Shown here: piece after piece, positions 1-7,161 of the stretch
Numbering within the stretch: the first letter of the stretch is position 1
Layout: each line of letters begins with the position of its first letter
DNA from: Persicimonas caeni
Lineage (GTDB): Bacteria; Myxococcota_A; Bradymonadia; Bradymonadales; Bradymonadaceae
Assembly (NCBI RefSeq): GCF_006517175.1
Contig: NZ_CP041186.1
Location: forward strand, 4,739,074 to 4,803,073
DNA: 64,000 bases
Reading direction: 5' to 3'
Position numbers and translations under genes: made by a program
Notes under the pieces: generated by a model
What the model was told of the DNA's origin: nothing
What the model saw: only the letters and a program-made list of their open reading frames with translations
The model's database searches: none

Positions 1-125
1 TACCCGAGCGGTGAACCCGGGCCGACCAGCAGGCAACAACCTGAAGGCCGCTTGCGAGGAGTATAACAGAAGGAGCGACGAAAACAATTCCACGAGATGT
101 CAGAAAATTCGAGAAAAGTGGAGCT

Positions 126-461
126 TTACCCCACTTTGACGAACACCGACTCGTCGATCACTTCGACCGAATAGGTCATCACCGGCGCGCACTTACGCCG
201 GTTGCATCGGCCGGTGGCCAACTCGAAATCATACTGGTGGTGGGGACACGTGATCTTGCCGTGATGGACGACTCCATAGGCCATCGACTTGTCTTTGTGC
301 GGGCAGATCTCGTCGACTGCGTAGACCTCACCTTTGTCCTTGCACAGCAGCACGCTGCGCCCACCGGTCTGGACCTTGCGCGGCATCATCTGTGGGATCT
401 CGTCGAGCCGGCACACCTCTTCAAAGCCGGCCTCTAGCAACTCGTCGCGCGTGCTTGACAT
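126..461 (-). CDS. Rieske [2Fe-2S] ferredoxin-like protein
   Basis: A small soluble Rieske protein of 111 residues that would bind a [2Fe-2S] cluster and pass electrons to an oxygenase or reductase partner. The two cluster motifs are visible: CPHK (Cys53, His55) and CPHHQYDF (Cys72, His75), in the usual CxH / CxxH arrangement. There is no signal peptide or membrane segment, so it is of the cytoplasmic NirD/ferredoxin kind rather than the bc1 subunit. The start is preceded by AGGA about 6 nt upstream. It lies 43 nt downstream of the erythromycin-esterase-like gene on the same strand, so the two are probably co-transcribed. The actual electron partner cannot be told from the window. Confidence 0.88.
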   Translation of the reverse strand: MSSTRDELLEAGFEEVCRLDEIPQMMPRKVQTGGRSVLLCKDKGEVYAVDEICPHKDKSMAYGVVHHGKITCPHHQYDFELATGRCNRRKCAPVMTYSVEVIDESVFVKVG

Positions 462-504
462 CGATACTTCCTAAGAAAGAGTCGCGATTAAAGTCCAAAG
501 GGGA

Positions 505-1878
505 TCACAGTCCAAAGGGGTACGTCTCGGGCATGTCGACTCCTCCGCGCGCGGCGTCTTGCCACAGCGTGGACGGGTCGAGCGGCACGACGGCGCTGGT
601 CACGTCCATGTGAATCACCCAGTCGAACTGCTCGGAGAGGCGAGCGTCGAAGTAATGGCTGACTCGCTCGGTCTCCGGGCGGTAGATGACCCCGATGGCG
701 CGCTCCAGGCGCGGCTCGGCCAGCGCCTCGTCTAGCTCGGCGTCGGCGTGCAGGTCGAGCAGAAAATAGCTCGGACCGGCCCTGTGGAACAAGGCTTCGA
801 AGCTTTCGGCGAGCCCGGGGCGCACGCGCTTGTACTCGGCGTGGCTGCCCCAGTTCGACGAGGCGGTCACCGCGCCCTCGTAGGTGGTAAAGCCGACGTT
901 GAGCACCTGGTCGCCGAAGCGCTGGCGCAGCAGCTGACCCACGTTGTGCTCGCCTCGCCGCGACATCGCCGTAGCCCGCGCGTCGCCCAGGTGCGAGTTG
1001 TGCGCCCAGATAATGGCCTTGCTGGTGCTTCCCTGCTTCTGCAGGTGATCGAGCAGGGACGACGCCGTCTCGGCCATGTGCTGGTCGCGCAGGTTCCAGG
1101 TCGACGCGCGTCCGTAGTACATCGAGCGGTAATACTCTTCGGCGTTTTTGGCCACGCGGGCGTTCTGCTCGGCGAAGAAGAACTCCTCCTCGGCCGTCGT
1201 GCCGTCGTGAGCGCGCATCTTGTCGGCCAGGAGCTGGGCGCGGTTTTGCTCGAGCTCGACGAGTTGCTCGACAACCTCGTCTTCGCACGTCTCGGCGCCG
1301 CGGCGACCGGCCGTATAGCCGTAGGCCTGGGCGTCGGGTCCGAAGTGGTCGAAGCAGGCGTAGCGTTCGCGCGCACGCCGGGCTGCGTCGGGATTGTGCT
1401 CGTCGAGGTAGTCAATGACCGCGTTCATCGACCGGTGCAGGCTGTACAAGTCGAAGCCGTAGAAGCCGGCGCGGTCGGCCGGGGCGTGGTCGCGATTGCG
1501 CACGCGCATCCATTCGACGAGCTCGACGACGTCCTCGTTACGCCACATCCAGCGCGGGTAACGCTCGAAGTCGCCGAGCGCCTCGGAGGCGTCGGGCTCT
1601 TGGCGGGCGTGCTGCACGTAGCGGTTGACTCGGTAAGCGTCGGGCCAGTCGGCTTCGACCAGCACCGCCGAAAATCCGTGCTCTTCGATCAGGCGTTTGG
1701 TGAGCTCGGCGCGCACCCGATAGAACTCGTGGGTGCCGTGGCTGGCTTCGCCCAACAAGACGAAGCGTCGGTCGGCCGCTTGCTCGACCAACGGGTCCAG
1801 GTTGCGCGGCGAGCCGCGAAAGGGGTGGGCGGTCTGGGTGATGAGGTGTTCGAGCGGGTCGCTGAGTGTCATGGCCAA
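505..1878 (-). CDS. Erythromycin esterase family hydrolase
   Basis: A 457-residue protein of the erythromycin-esterase/EreA-like fold. The motif LLGEASHGTHEFY (Glu44, His47), a second acidic motif LVEADW (Glu75) and AHNSHLGD (around residue 285) match the Glu/His catalytic set described for Ere enzymes. There is no signal peptide. In soil and marine bacteria most members are not known resistance enzymes and their substrates are unknown, so a role in macrolide resistance should not be assumed. The 3' end is unusual: the 12-mer AGTCCAAAGGGG occurs at 492-503 and again at 509-520, with the stop codon between the copies, so a short tandem duplication has shaped the end of the gene. Confidence 0.88.
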   Translation of the reverse strand: MAMTLSDPLEHLITQTAHPFRGSPRNLDPLVEQAADRRFVLLGEASHGTHEFYRVRAELTKRLIEEHGFSAVLVEADWPDAYRVNRYVQHARQEPDASEALGDFERYPRWMWRNEDVVELVEWMRVRNRDHAPADRAGFYGFDLYSLHRSMNAVIDYLDEHNPDAARRARERYACFDHFGPDAQAYGYTAGRRGAETCEDEVVEQLVELEQNRAQLLADKMRAHDGTTAEEEFFFAEQNARVAKNAEEYYRSMYYGRASTWNLRDQHMAETASSLLDHLQKQGSTSKAIIWAHNSHLGDARATAMSRRGEHNVGQLLRQRFGDQVLNVGFTTYEGAVTASSNWGSHAEYKRVRPGLAESFEALFHRAGPSYFLLDLHADAELDEALAEPRLERAIGVIYRPETERVSHYFDARLSEQFDWVIHMDVTSAVVPLDPSTLWQDAARGGVDMPETYPFGL

Positions 1879-2002
1879 AGCTGCCTGATTCGTTGGAAAA
1901 CGAAACCTTCGGGCGCGTGCTCTCGTGTTAAGAGATAAGCACGCGCCCAGAGGCTGTCAGGCAGACGAGGCCTTGCAGAGATCGAGGCGCTTTCAACATG
2001 GG

Positions 2003-2093
2003 CAATTAAGGACTTAGGGGCAGCGAATCGGAACCATGTCACAACTCGCAACCCCAAAATCCTTAATTGCTCGAGTAGAAGGGGCTGCTACTT
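2003..2093. repeat. R1 hairpin repeat, copy 1
   Basis: An imperfect inverted repeat. The left arm contains GCAATTAAGGACTTAGGGGC (2003-2021 region) and the right arm CCCCAAAATCCTTAATTGC (2052-2070), followed by GGGGCTGCTACTTCGCAAGG. The same words recur in the better preserved copy at 16331-16456. It sits just downstream of the stop of the Rho-like gene. It has no coding capacity. Confidence 0.75.
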
Positions 2094-2100
2094 CGCAAGG

Positions 2101-2144
2101 CCTTCGCCTCTCACAAACTCAGCCTTCGCCTCTAACAAACTCAG
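2101..2144. repeat. 22-nt tandem duplication at the 3' end of the Rho-like gene
   Basis: Two adjacent 22-nt units (2101-2122 and 2123-2144) differ at one base. The gene-proximal unit contains the TGA stop of the Rho-like gene (2141-2143), so the stop codon and its flank are duplicated. Similar stop-codon duplications occur at 14231-14270 and 16474-16508. Confidence 0.85.
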
Positions 2145-3064
2145 ATAGAGCCGAGCAGCTCGAGGTTGTTATGGGTGCGATCGAGGCGCTCGAGCAACCA
2201 TTTGAGCGAGTCCTGCTTGCCCATGTCGGCGATGCGCCGGCGCAGGTGGGGGACGCGGTGGCCTTCGACCTCGCTCAGAAGCTTGAGCTCGCGTCGGGTG
2301 CCCGAGGCGCCCAGGTCGACCGCCGGGTACAGGCGTCGGTTGGCCAGCTCCCGGTCGAGGACGAGCTCGGAGTTACCGGTGCCCTTGAACTCGTGGAAGA
2401 TCACGTCGTCCATGCGGCTGCCGGTGTCGATCAGCGCGGTGGCCACGATCGTCAGGCTTCCGCCTTCCTCCAGGTTGCGCGCCGCGCCAAACAACTGGCG
2501 GGGTCGATCGAGCGCGCCGGCGGTGATTCCGCCCGACAGGGTGCGCCCCGAGCCGCTGGCCGTATGGTTGTAGGCGCGCGCCAGCCGCGTGATCGAATCG
2601 AGCAGCAGCAGCACGTCTTGGCCGTCCAAAAGCTTCTGCAGCGCGCGGCGGAACACCTTCTCGGCCAGCTTGATATGGTCGCGCGGCGAGCGGTCGGTGG
2701 TGCTCGCCTCGACCTTGGCCGGGATATTGCGCCGAAAGTCGGTCGCTTCCTCGGGCCGCTCGTCGATCAGCAGCGCTACCTGGTGGATATCCGGGTAGTT
2801 CTCGCGCACCGATTGCGAGATCTTCTGCAAGATCGTCGTCTTACCGGCTTTGGGGGGGCTGGTTACCAACACACGTTGGCCTTTGCCCAGCGGCGCGATC
2901 AGATCGATGAGCCGGCCGGTGATTTCATCGGGGCCGGTCTCGAGCTTGATGCGCTCGTCGGGCTGGATCGGCGTGTAATCCGACAACCGATCAGCCAATC
3001 GTTGCAGTTTGTCTCGTCCACGTCCGCGTGAGCGTCCGCGCCTGCGCTTTCCTCGTCTTCCCAT
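2141..3064 (-). CDS. Rho-like ATPase lacking the N-terminal RNA-binding domain
   Basis: Residues 45-307 align by eye with the ATPase half of transcription terminator Rho: Walker A PPKAGKT, IDERPEEATDF, Walker B region LLLLDSITRLARAYN, the loop SGSGRTLSGG, FGAARNLEEGGSLTI and EFKGTGNSELVLDR. Rho is a hexameric RNA helicase that ends transcription. The protein is only 307 residues against about 420 for Rho. The oligonucleotide-binding cold-shock domain that loads RNA is replaced by about 25 Arg/Gly/Lys-rich residues (GRRGKRRRGRSRGRGRDK). The frame upstream of the ATG runs into a TGA within about 70 nt with no other ATG or GTG, so this is not a mis-called start. It could be a paralogue with an altered RNA-loading mode, or the organism's only Rho. 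A Rho-type catalytic core is near certain; function is inferred. Confidence 0.85.
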   Translation of the reverse strand: MGRRGKRRRGRSRGRGRDKLQRLADRLSDYTPIQPDERIKLETGPDEITGRLIDLIAPLGKGQRVLVTSPPKAGKTTILQKISQSVRENYPDIHQVALLIDERPEEATDFRRNIPAKVEASTTDRSPRDHIKLAEKVFRRALQKLLDGQDVLLLLDSITRLARAYNHTASGSGRTLSGGITAGALDRPRQLFGAARNLEEGGSLTIVATALIDTGSRMDDVIFHEFKGTGNSELVLDRELANRRLYPAVDLGASGTRRELKLLSEVEGHRVPHLRRRIADMGKQDSLKWLLERLDRTHNNLELLGSI

Positions 3065-3360
3065 ACGACTCGCGTCTTGTGAGGTGAAACCGCTCTGAAT
3101 GCTTCTCTCAGAGCATTGTTGCCTTGAATAAGGATTTCACGGGGGGGAGCAATCCTGACGGATAACACCTAAAGGCGGGGGCGAGGGCCCTTCTTGGGCC
3201 GGGCTAAACGCCCCAACACGGTGTAGTTTGACACAGGTTGGAATTCTTTTCCACCCTTTCTTGTTCTTATCCGGGATGTTCTTTTCACGCGTATTGAATT
3301 CCTTGCCTCGGTAAGGTAGCCTTACGCGACAATTATTTGGGCTTTACGAGGAGGCGCACT

Positions 3361-3798
3361 TTGGACACTCTCGACGTACTCGAAAAAGCAGAACGAAAAG
3401 GCGGCCCGGAACGCCGCCAGGCGATGACCGACGTCATCATGGCCGCCCGTGACTTGGGCTGCGACTTCAACGTCGGTGGTGGTAAGGCAGGCGGTTTCAA
3501 CGTCCGCTACGGCTCGCTGCGCTACGCAGTGATGGATTTGAACACCCGCGGTGAGGTGTTCCTGCACATCAAACATCACCCGAGCAAAGACATCACCGAC
3601 GAGCAGCGCGACGAGGCCAACAAGTTTGTCGAGAGCCTCGAAGGCTTCACCATCAAGAACGGCCCGATCAACAACTACGGTCAGATCGAAGAGCCGATCG
3701 AAGAGGTGCCGGTCGACGCGCTTCGCAAATTCCTCGAGCGCACCGTCGAGGTGATCCGCGAGGTCTACTATCGACCCCACATCGAGCTGGCTGGCTGA
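3361..3798 (+). CDS. Conserved-looking hypothetical protein, 145 residues
   Basis: No family recognised. The start is TTG at 3361, placed 5 nt after a strong GAGGAGG at 3349-3355; the upstream in-frame TTG at 3337 has no ribosome site. The protein is hydrophilic, with no signal peptide or membrane span. It has a Gly-rich turn (NVGGGKAGGFNVRYG) followed by alternating strands and helices (LRYAVMDLNTRGEVFLHIK), suggesting a small alpha/beta domain, and a C-terminal helix (LRKFLERTVEVIREVYY). It is divergent from the Rho-like gene across a 296-nt gap (3065-3360) in which no other gene is evident. Codon use matches its neighbours, so it is probably a real gene. Confidence 0.7.
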   Translation: MDTLDVLEKAERKGGPERRQAMTDVIMAARDLGCDFNVGGGKAGGFNVRYGSLRYAVMDLNTRGEVFLHIKHHPSKDITDEQRDEANKFVESLEGFTIKNGPINNYGQIEEPIEEVPVDALRKFLERTVEVIREVYYRPHIELAG

Positions 3799-3980
3799 CT
3801 CGGCCAACACAATTCGGTGAGTAGAACCATCGGGCCCGCCACGGCGTTTACGTGGCGGGCTCGTTGCGTTTGCCTTGAGCGAGACGCCTCGTGGTTATCT
3901 TCCAACCCGCGCCCGCACTTTCTATCCGCGTTTGTCGATGCGGAGCGTGCGATGAGGCGACGCTGTCAAAGGAGGAAGAT

Positions 3981-4253
3981 ATGGAGACCACCAGAAATTT
4001 CCCGTATCTTCGCAAGATACCGGGTTTGGAGCGCATGGACGTGAGTACGCGTGACTTCGAGTCGCGTAACCGTCCGCTGTTGCTGACCTGGGCGTTGATC
4101 TTTTTCGGCTTGGCCGCCGCGAGCCTCGTGGCTCGCCTGACGATCTTTACCGAAGGGCCCAGTGCTTTGTTATTTACCCTCTTTCTGGTTCTTTTCGGCA
4201 TCCTCGGGCTGATCTCGTGGCTCGCCCGGATCGTCAACACGCCGGTGGGTTGA
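3981..4253 (+). CDS. Small two-span membrane protein
   Basis: A 90-residue protein starting at ATG 3981 behind a very strong AAAGGAGG (3968-3975). A longer in-frame reading from 3891 lacks a ribosome site. Residues 1-30 are polar and charged. Two hydrophobic segments follow: LLLTWALIFFGLAAASLVARL and LLFTLFLVLFGILGLISWLA, separated by a short TIFTEGPSA loop, giving a hairpin in the inner membrane. No family is recognised and the function is unknown. It is convergent with the oxidase gene that ends at 4326. Confidence 0.65.
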   Translation: METTRNFPYLRKIPGLERMDVSTRDFESRNRPLLLTWALIFFGLAAASLVARLTIFTEGPSALLFTLFLVLFGILGLISWLARIVNTPVG

Positions 4254-4325
4254 GCGCCAAGAAGCGCGGGGCGCGAGGCCGCCAAGATACGGGCCCCTCG
4301 CCCCACGCCACTCGTCTTACTGCTC

Positions 4326-5219
4326 TTATTGCGCCGGGGCCGGCTCGCCCAAAATGTCTTCGAGCGACTGCTCGCGCGCCTTCATAATGCGCGCGTATCG
4401 CTTCTGGAACTGATTGGTGGCGTAGTCGACGAAGAGTTGCTGTTCGAGGCCAAACGGCAGCTCGTCGTACGGCGCAAACGTATCTTCAATCATGCCCAAC
4501 GCCAGCGGGAGCATCATCGTCATGCGGCTCTCGATGGTCTGCCAGACCCCTTCGCCGTGTTCGGCGACCAACCGCGACAAAAAGTAGACCCCGAAGGCCA
4601 GGTGGCGCGACTCGTCCTGCTTGAGCAGGCCGGCGACCTCGCGCATGCCGGGCATCAGGTCGTTCTCTTCGAGCATGTGGTGAAACGCGTAGTAGCCCGT
4701 CTCGGCGAGCACCCCTTCGACGATCATGTTGTAGGTGACCGACGCTTCGGCCTGCGCCTCCGGCGAGTTGTCCTCGTAGAGTCGGTTGAGCGCGCTGGGG
4801 AGCGCCTGCTCGAAGATCGCTTTGTAGTTGCCGCCGTGGAACCGGCTCAAGTCGGTGCGCTCTTCGGCGACCTCGTCGAGAAAACGACGGAAGACCTCGA
4901 CGTGCTTCGCCTCCTCGAACAGAAAGGAGGTCAGGTACATCTCCTCTTCGAGCCGTCCCTCCTTGGCCACGGTCATGATCAGCGGCAGCAGGTCGAGGGT
5001 GACCGACTCCTCTCCGGCCAGAAACTGCGCGGTCAGGTGCAAGATGACCTCGCGCTCGAGGTCGTTCATCTGCTTCCAATCCTCGATGTCTTGGCTGAAG
5101 TCGATGTCCTGCGGGTCCCACGTACCCAGCTTCTTGGCCTTCGCCCACAGCCTCATCGGCGGCAGGTTGTGGTTGAGGCCAGCGGGGCTCGTCGTCTGGA
5201 AGTTACGCTCGGTGCTCAT
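4326..5219 (-). CDS. R2-like ligand-binding oxidase (R2lox)
   Basis: A ferritin-fold protein of 297 residues with a two-metal centre of the Mn/Fe R2lox type, related to ribonucleotide reductase beta but not part of a reductase. All six metal ligands of the M. tuberculosis protein can be matched: Glu70 (FLAGEESV), Glu103 and His106 (FEEAKH), Glu168 (YNMIVEG), Glu203 and His206 (DESRH). The Val73-Tyr163 pair that forms the family's ether crosslink is also present. The start is ATG 5219 behind GGAG; longer readings to 5444 have no support. It stands alone, next to the class II reductase region but without a partner alpha subunit. The substrate is unknown; members bind a fatty acid-like ligand. 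Confidence 0.87.
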   Translation of the reverse strand: MSTERNFQTTSPAGLNHNLPPMRLWAKAKKLGTWDPQDIDFSQDIEDWKQMNDLEREVILHLTAQFLAGEESVTLDLLPLIMTVAKEGRLEEEMYLTSFLFEEAKHVEVFRRFLDEVAEERTDLSRFHGGNYKAIFEQALPSALNRLYEDNSPEAQAEASVTYNMIVEGVLAETGYYAFHHMLEENDLMPGMREVAGLLKQDESRHLAFGVYFLSRLVAEHGEGVWQTIESRMTMMLPLALGMIEDTFAPYDELPFGLEQQLFVDYATNQFQKRYARIMKAREQSLEDILGEPAPAQ

Positions 5220-5285
5220 GAGTCTGCTCCATATTGAGGAGGAGTGAATGAGGTTCGACGGCTTCGATTTGTTGCGACTGGGTAC

Positions 5286-5328
5286 GTTATGCCACAGATT
5301 CTTGGCTATTCCAACACGCGTTGGAATA
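5286..5328 (-). promoter_or_regulatory. Promoter of the R2lox gene overlapped by an operator-like palindrome
   Basis: On the minus strand TTGGAA (5314-5309) and CATAAC (5291-5286) are 17 nt apart, a plausible sigma70-type promoter about 65 nt before the start. The -35 hexamer lies inside a palindrome at 5307-5328 with 9-bp arms TATTCCAAC / GTTGGAATA and a 4-nt centre. This is the geometry of a dimeric repressor site (TetR/FadR type), so regulation by a ligand-sensing repressor is inferred. Confidence 0.5.
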
Positions 5329-5715
5329 AGTTCGGGGTGAGCGCCTTGCAGTTGAGTCACGCCAGCTATTCCTATGTGTATGATCAAGTCCCCTGATTGG
5401 CAAAATCGGTCGAATTGATCTCCTTGCAGCTTGCGGATTCGCAATCGATTTGGTGGCGGCTCGCGGTTAGCGAGGACATGCTCTCTTTCCTATACGTGGT
5501 CGTCGCAATGGACGCCTAGCACCCTGTGTCTTTTACGGTATGTGGGACGCCGCCATTTGAGGGCGTGAGTCCTGTGGCTGCACGAATAGCAGGCCGCGGT
5601 CGTCCCTCGCGAGCATGGCCAATGCCCGCTACCTCAAAGCTGCCATTTCTGTCGTTTGGTTCATCTACAAGTGCTTGTTCAAACGGTTGATCTACTCAGC
5701 AGATGGTGATTCTCT
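5329..5715. other. Gap between R2lox and IS110-type transposase
   Basis: About 390 nt without a credible gene on either strand. It must contain the 3'-side terminus of the IS110-type element, which has no inverted repeats and so cannot be placed by eye. GCCGCCATTTGAGGGCG at 5551-5567 faintly resembles a word of repeat R5, but not enough to call a copy. Confidence 0.5.
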
Positions 5716-6795
5716 TTAGGCTGTTATCGGGTTGTACTCGTACTTTTTTTGGTCTCGAAGCATTGCACGTATCGCCAGCGCGAGCCTTCGCGCCACCGCC
5801 ACGATCGCCACACCGGCGCCACTCTTGGCTTTGATGCGCTCATAGACTGCCCGCATCCCGGCGTCTTTGCCGATCAGCGTCCAGCTCGACTCGACCAGGG
5901 CTGAGCGCGCTCGTTTATTGCCCGCTCGCGTGATTGAGCCCTTGTTTTGCCCATCTCCACTGGACCACTCGCCTGGCACAAGCCCAAGCCAGCTCGAAAA
6001 CTCCTCGCAGCGATCGAAACGACTCACGTCACCGAGCTCGAGCAAAAGGAGCATCGTGGTCAGCGCGCCAATCCCCGGCACGCTGCGCAACAACTCGGCT
6101 TCATCGGCCCATTTTTGGCTCTCTTCCATCTGGCGAAGTCGCCCCTCGAGCCGTTTAATCTGCTTGTCGAAGCTGTAGATGACGCCCACCAGCGCCTCAA
6201 TCGCCAGGTCGAGATTCTCGTCACCGGTCGGCCCCTCCTCGAGCCAGCGCATGAATCGCTTCGACCAGTTGGCCTTCAAATCGTCCGGCGCCGAGACGCC
6301 GTGAAACAGCAGCAGCGACTTGAGCTGAGCCTTGAGCTGGCTGCGGTGTTCGACCAGCTGGCCCCGGGTACGCACTACCTGCCGCTCGCAGTACGTATCC
6401 TCGTCGAGCGCGTGAACGGCCGGAAGCATGCCAGCACGAGCCTGCTCGGCCAAATCGTAGCTGTCGCGCTCGTCGGTCTTGATCTTCTTTCCGCCCTTCT
6501 TCTGGCGCACATGTGTCGGCGGAACCATAAACGCATCACAGCCGAGCTCTTCGAGCCATTTCAAGAGCTTGTAGCCAGTGGGGCCTGCTTCATACACAGC
6601 AACGATATCGGCGTCTTCGAGACGACGAACCAGCCCGACCACATGCTCCTTGGCGTGGGGCAGCGACTCCGAGAGCACCATCTCACCGTCATCGTCGATG
6701 ACTGTCACATGCAGCGTGCGCTTGTGGGCGTCGATTCCCATCCACAGTTTGCGCGTCGTTGCAATCACATCGTTGTCGATCTTATAGTTTCGCAT
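5716..6795 (-). mobile_element. IS110-family transposase (DEDD recombinase)
   Basis: A complete 359-residue IS110-type recombinase. The N-terminal RuvC-like DEDD domain shows MGIDAHKRTLHVTV (first Asp), VAVYEAGPTGY (Glu) and KTDERDSYDLAE (last Asp pair). The C-terminal Tnp domain carries the helix-hairpin-helix segment SVPGIGALTT and the RAGNKRARSALVES motif with the serine nucleophile region. Members of this family insert without target duplication, guided by a bridge RNA encoded in a non-coding end, usually upstream of the recombinase. Here the upstream end is 6796-6929. No frameshift or internal stop is seen, so the element may be active. It lies immediately beside the palindromic repeat R5, and IS110 elements are known to favour REP-like targets. 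Confidence 0.9.
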
Positions 6796-6929
6796 GGGTC
6801 ATCCTCCTGGAGTGAAATCTGGTGGCCGCCTCGTGCGGACCACGTTCCAACTTCAATTTCAGGGGATGACCCACTTTCATTTCAAGTCGCGCTCGCTGCT
6901 GTCGTCTCTCGTCAGTGCACAGCATGACA
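6796..6929 (-). ncRNA. Non-coding end of the IS110-type element, candidate bridge-RNA region
   Basis: This is the 134-nt stretch upstream of the recombinase start. It contains an inverted repeat GGGTCATCC (6796-6804) / GGATGACCC (6864-6872) enclosing a GC-rich stem-forming segment. In IS110 elements such as IS621 the bridge RNA is transcribed from this position. That an RNA is made here is inference; no bridge-RNA loops were verified. Confidence 0.35.
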
Positions 6930-7076
6930 TTTGGGGCGCCTATTTGAGGCGCCTGAACTGCGGCGCGGAACTACAATTTGAGGGTAGCTTCGATGCACCA
7001 CATGAGCCGCATTGAAACGACCCCCAAATTGTAGTTCCGCGAGGGCACTTTCCAGCCCTCGCCCCAAATAGCAGTC
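6930..7076. repeat. R5 palindromic element, copy 1
   Basis: An element of about 147 nt that is largely self-complementary: GCGGAACTACAATTTGAGGG (6966-6984) faces CCCCCAAATTGTAGTTCCGC (7021-7040). Each arm carries its own small hairpin: GGCGCCTATTTGAGGCGCC on the left and GCGAGGGCACTTTCCAGCCCTCGC on the right, given here by ends. The reverse complement matches copy 2 at 10162-10299 over nearly its whole length. It lies downstream of the ribonucleotide reductase gene. Confidence 0.85.
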
Positions 7077-7161
7077 CTCCAGCAACCGAGGGGCCTCAAA
7101 CCAAAAAAGCCCCGGCTGCGTTCGCAACCGGGACTCTTAAAGCTTCAGCAATCAGTCGAGC

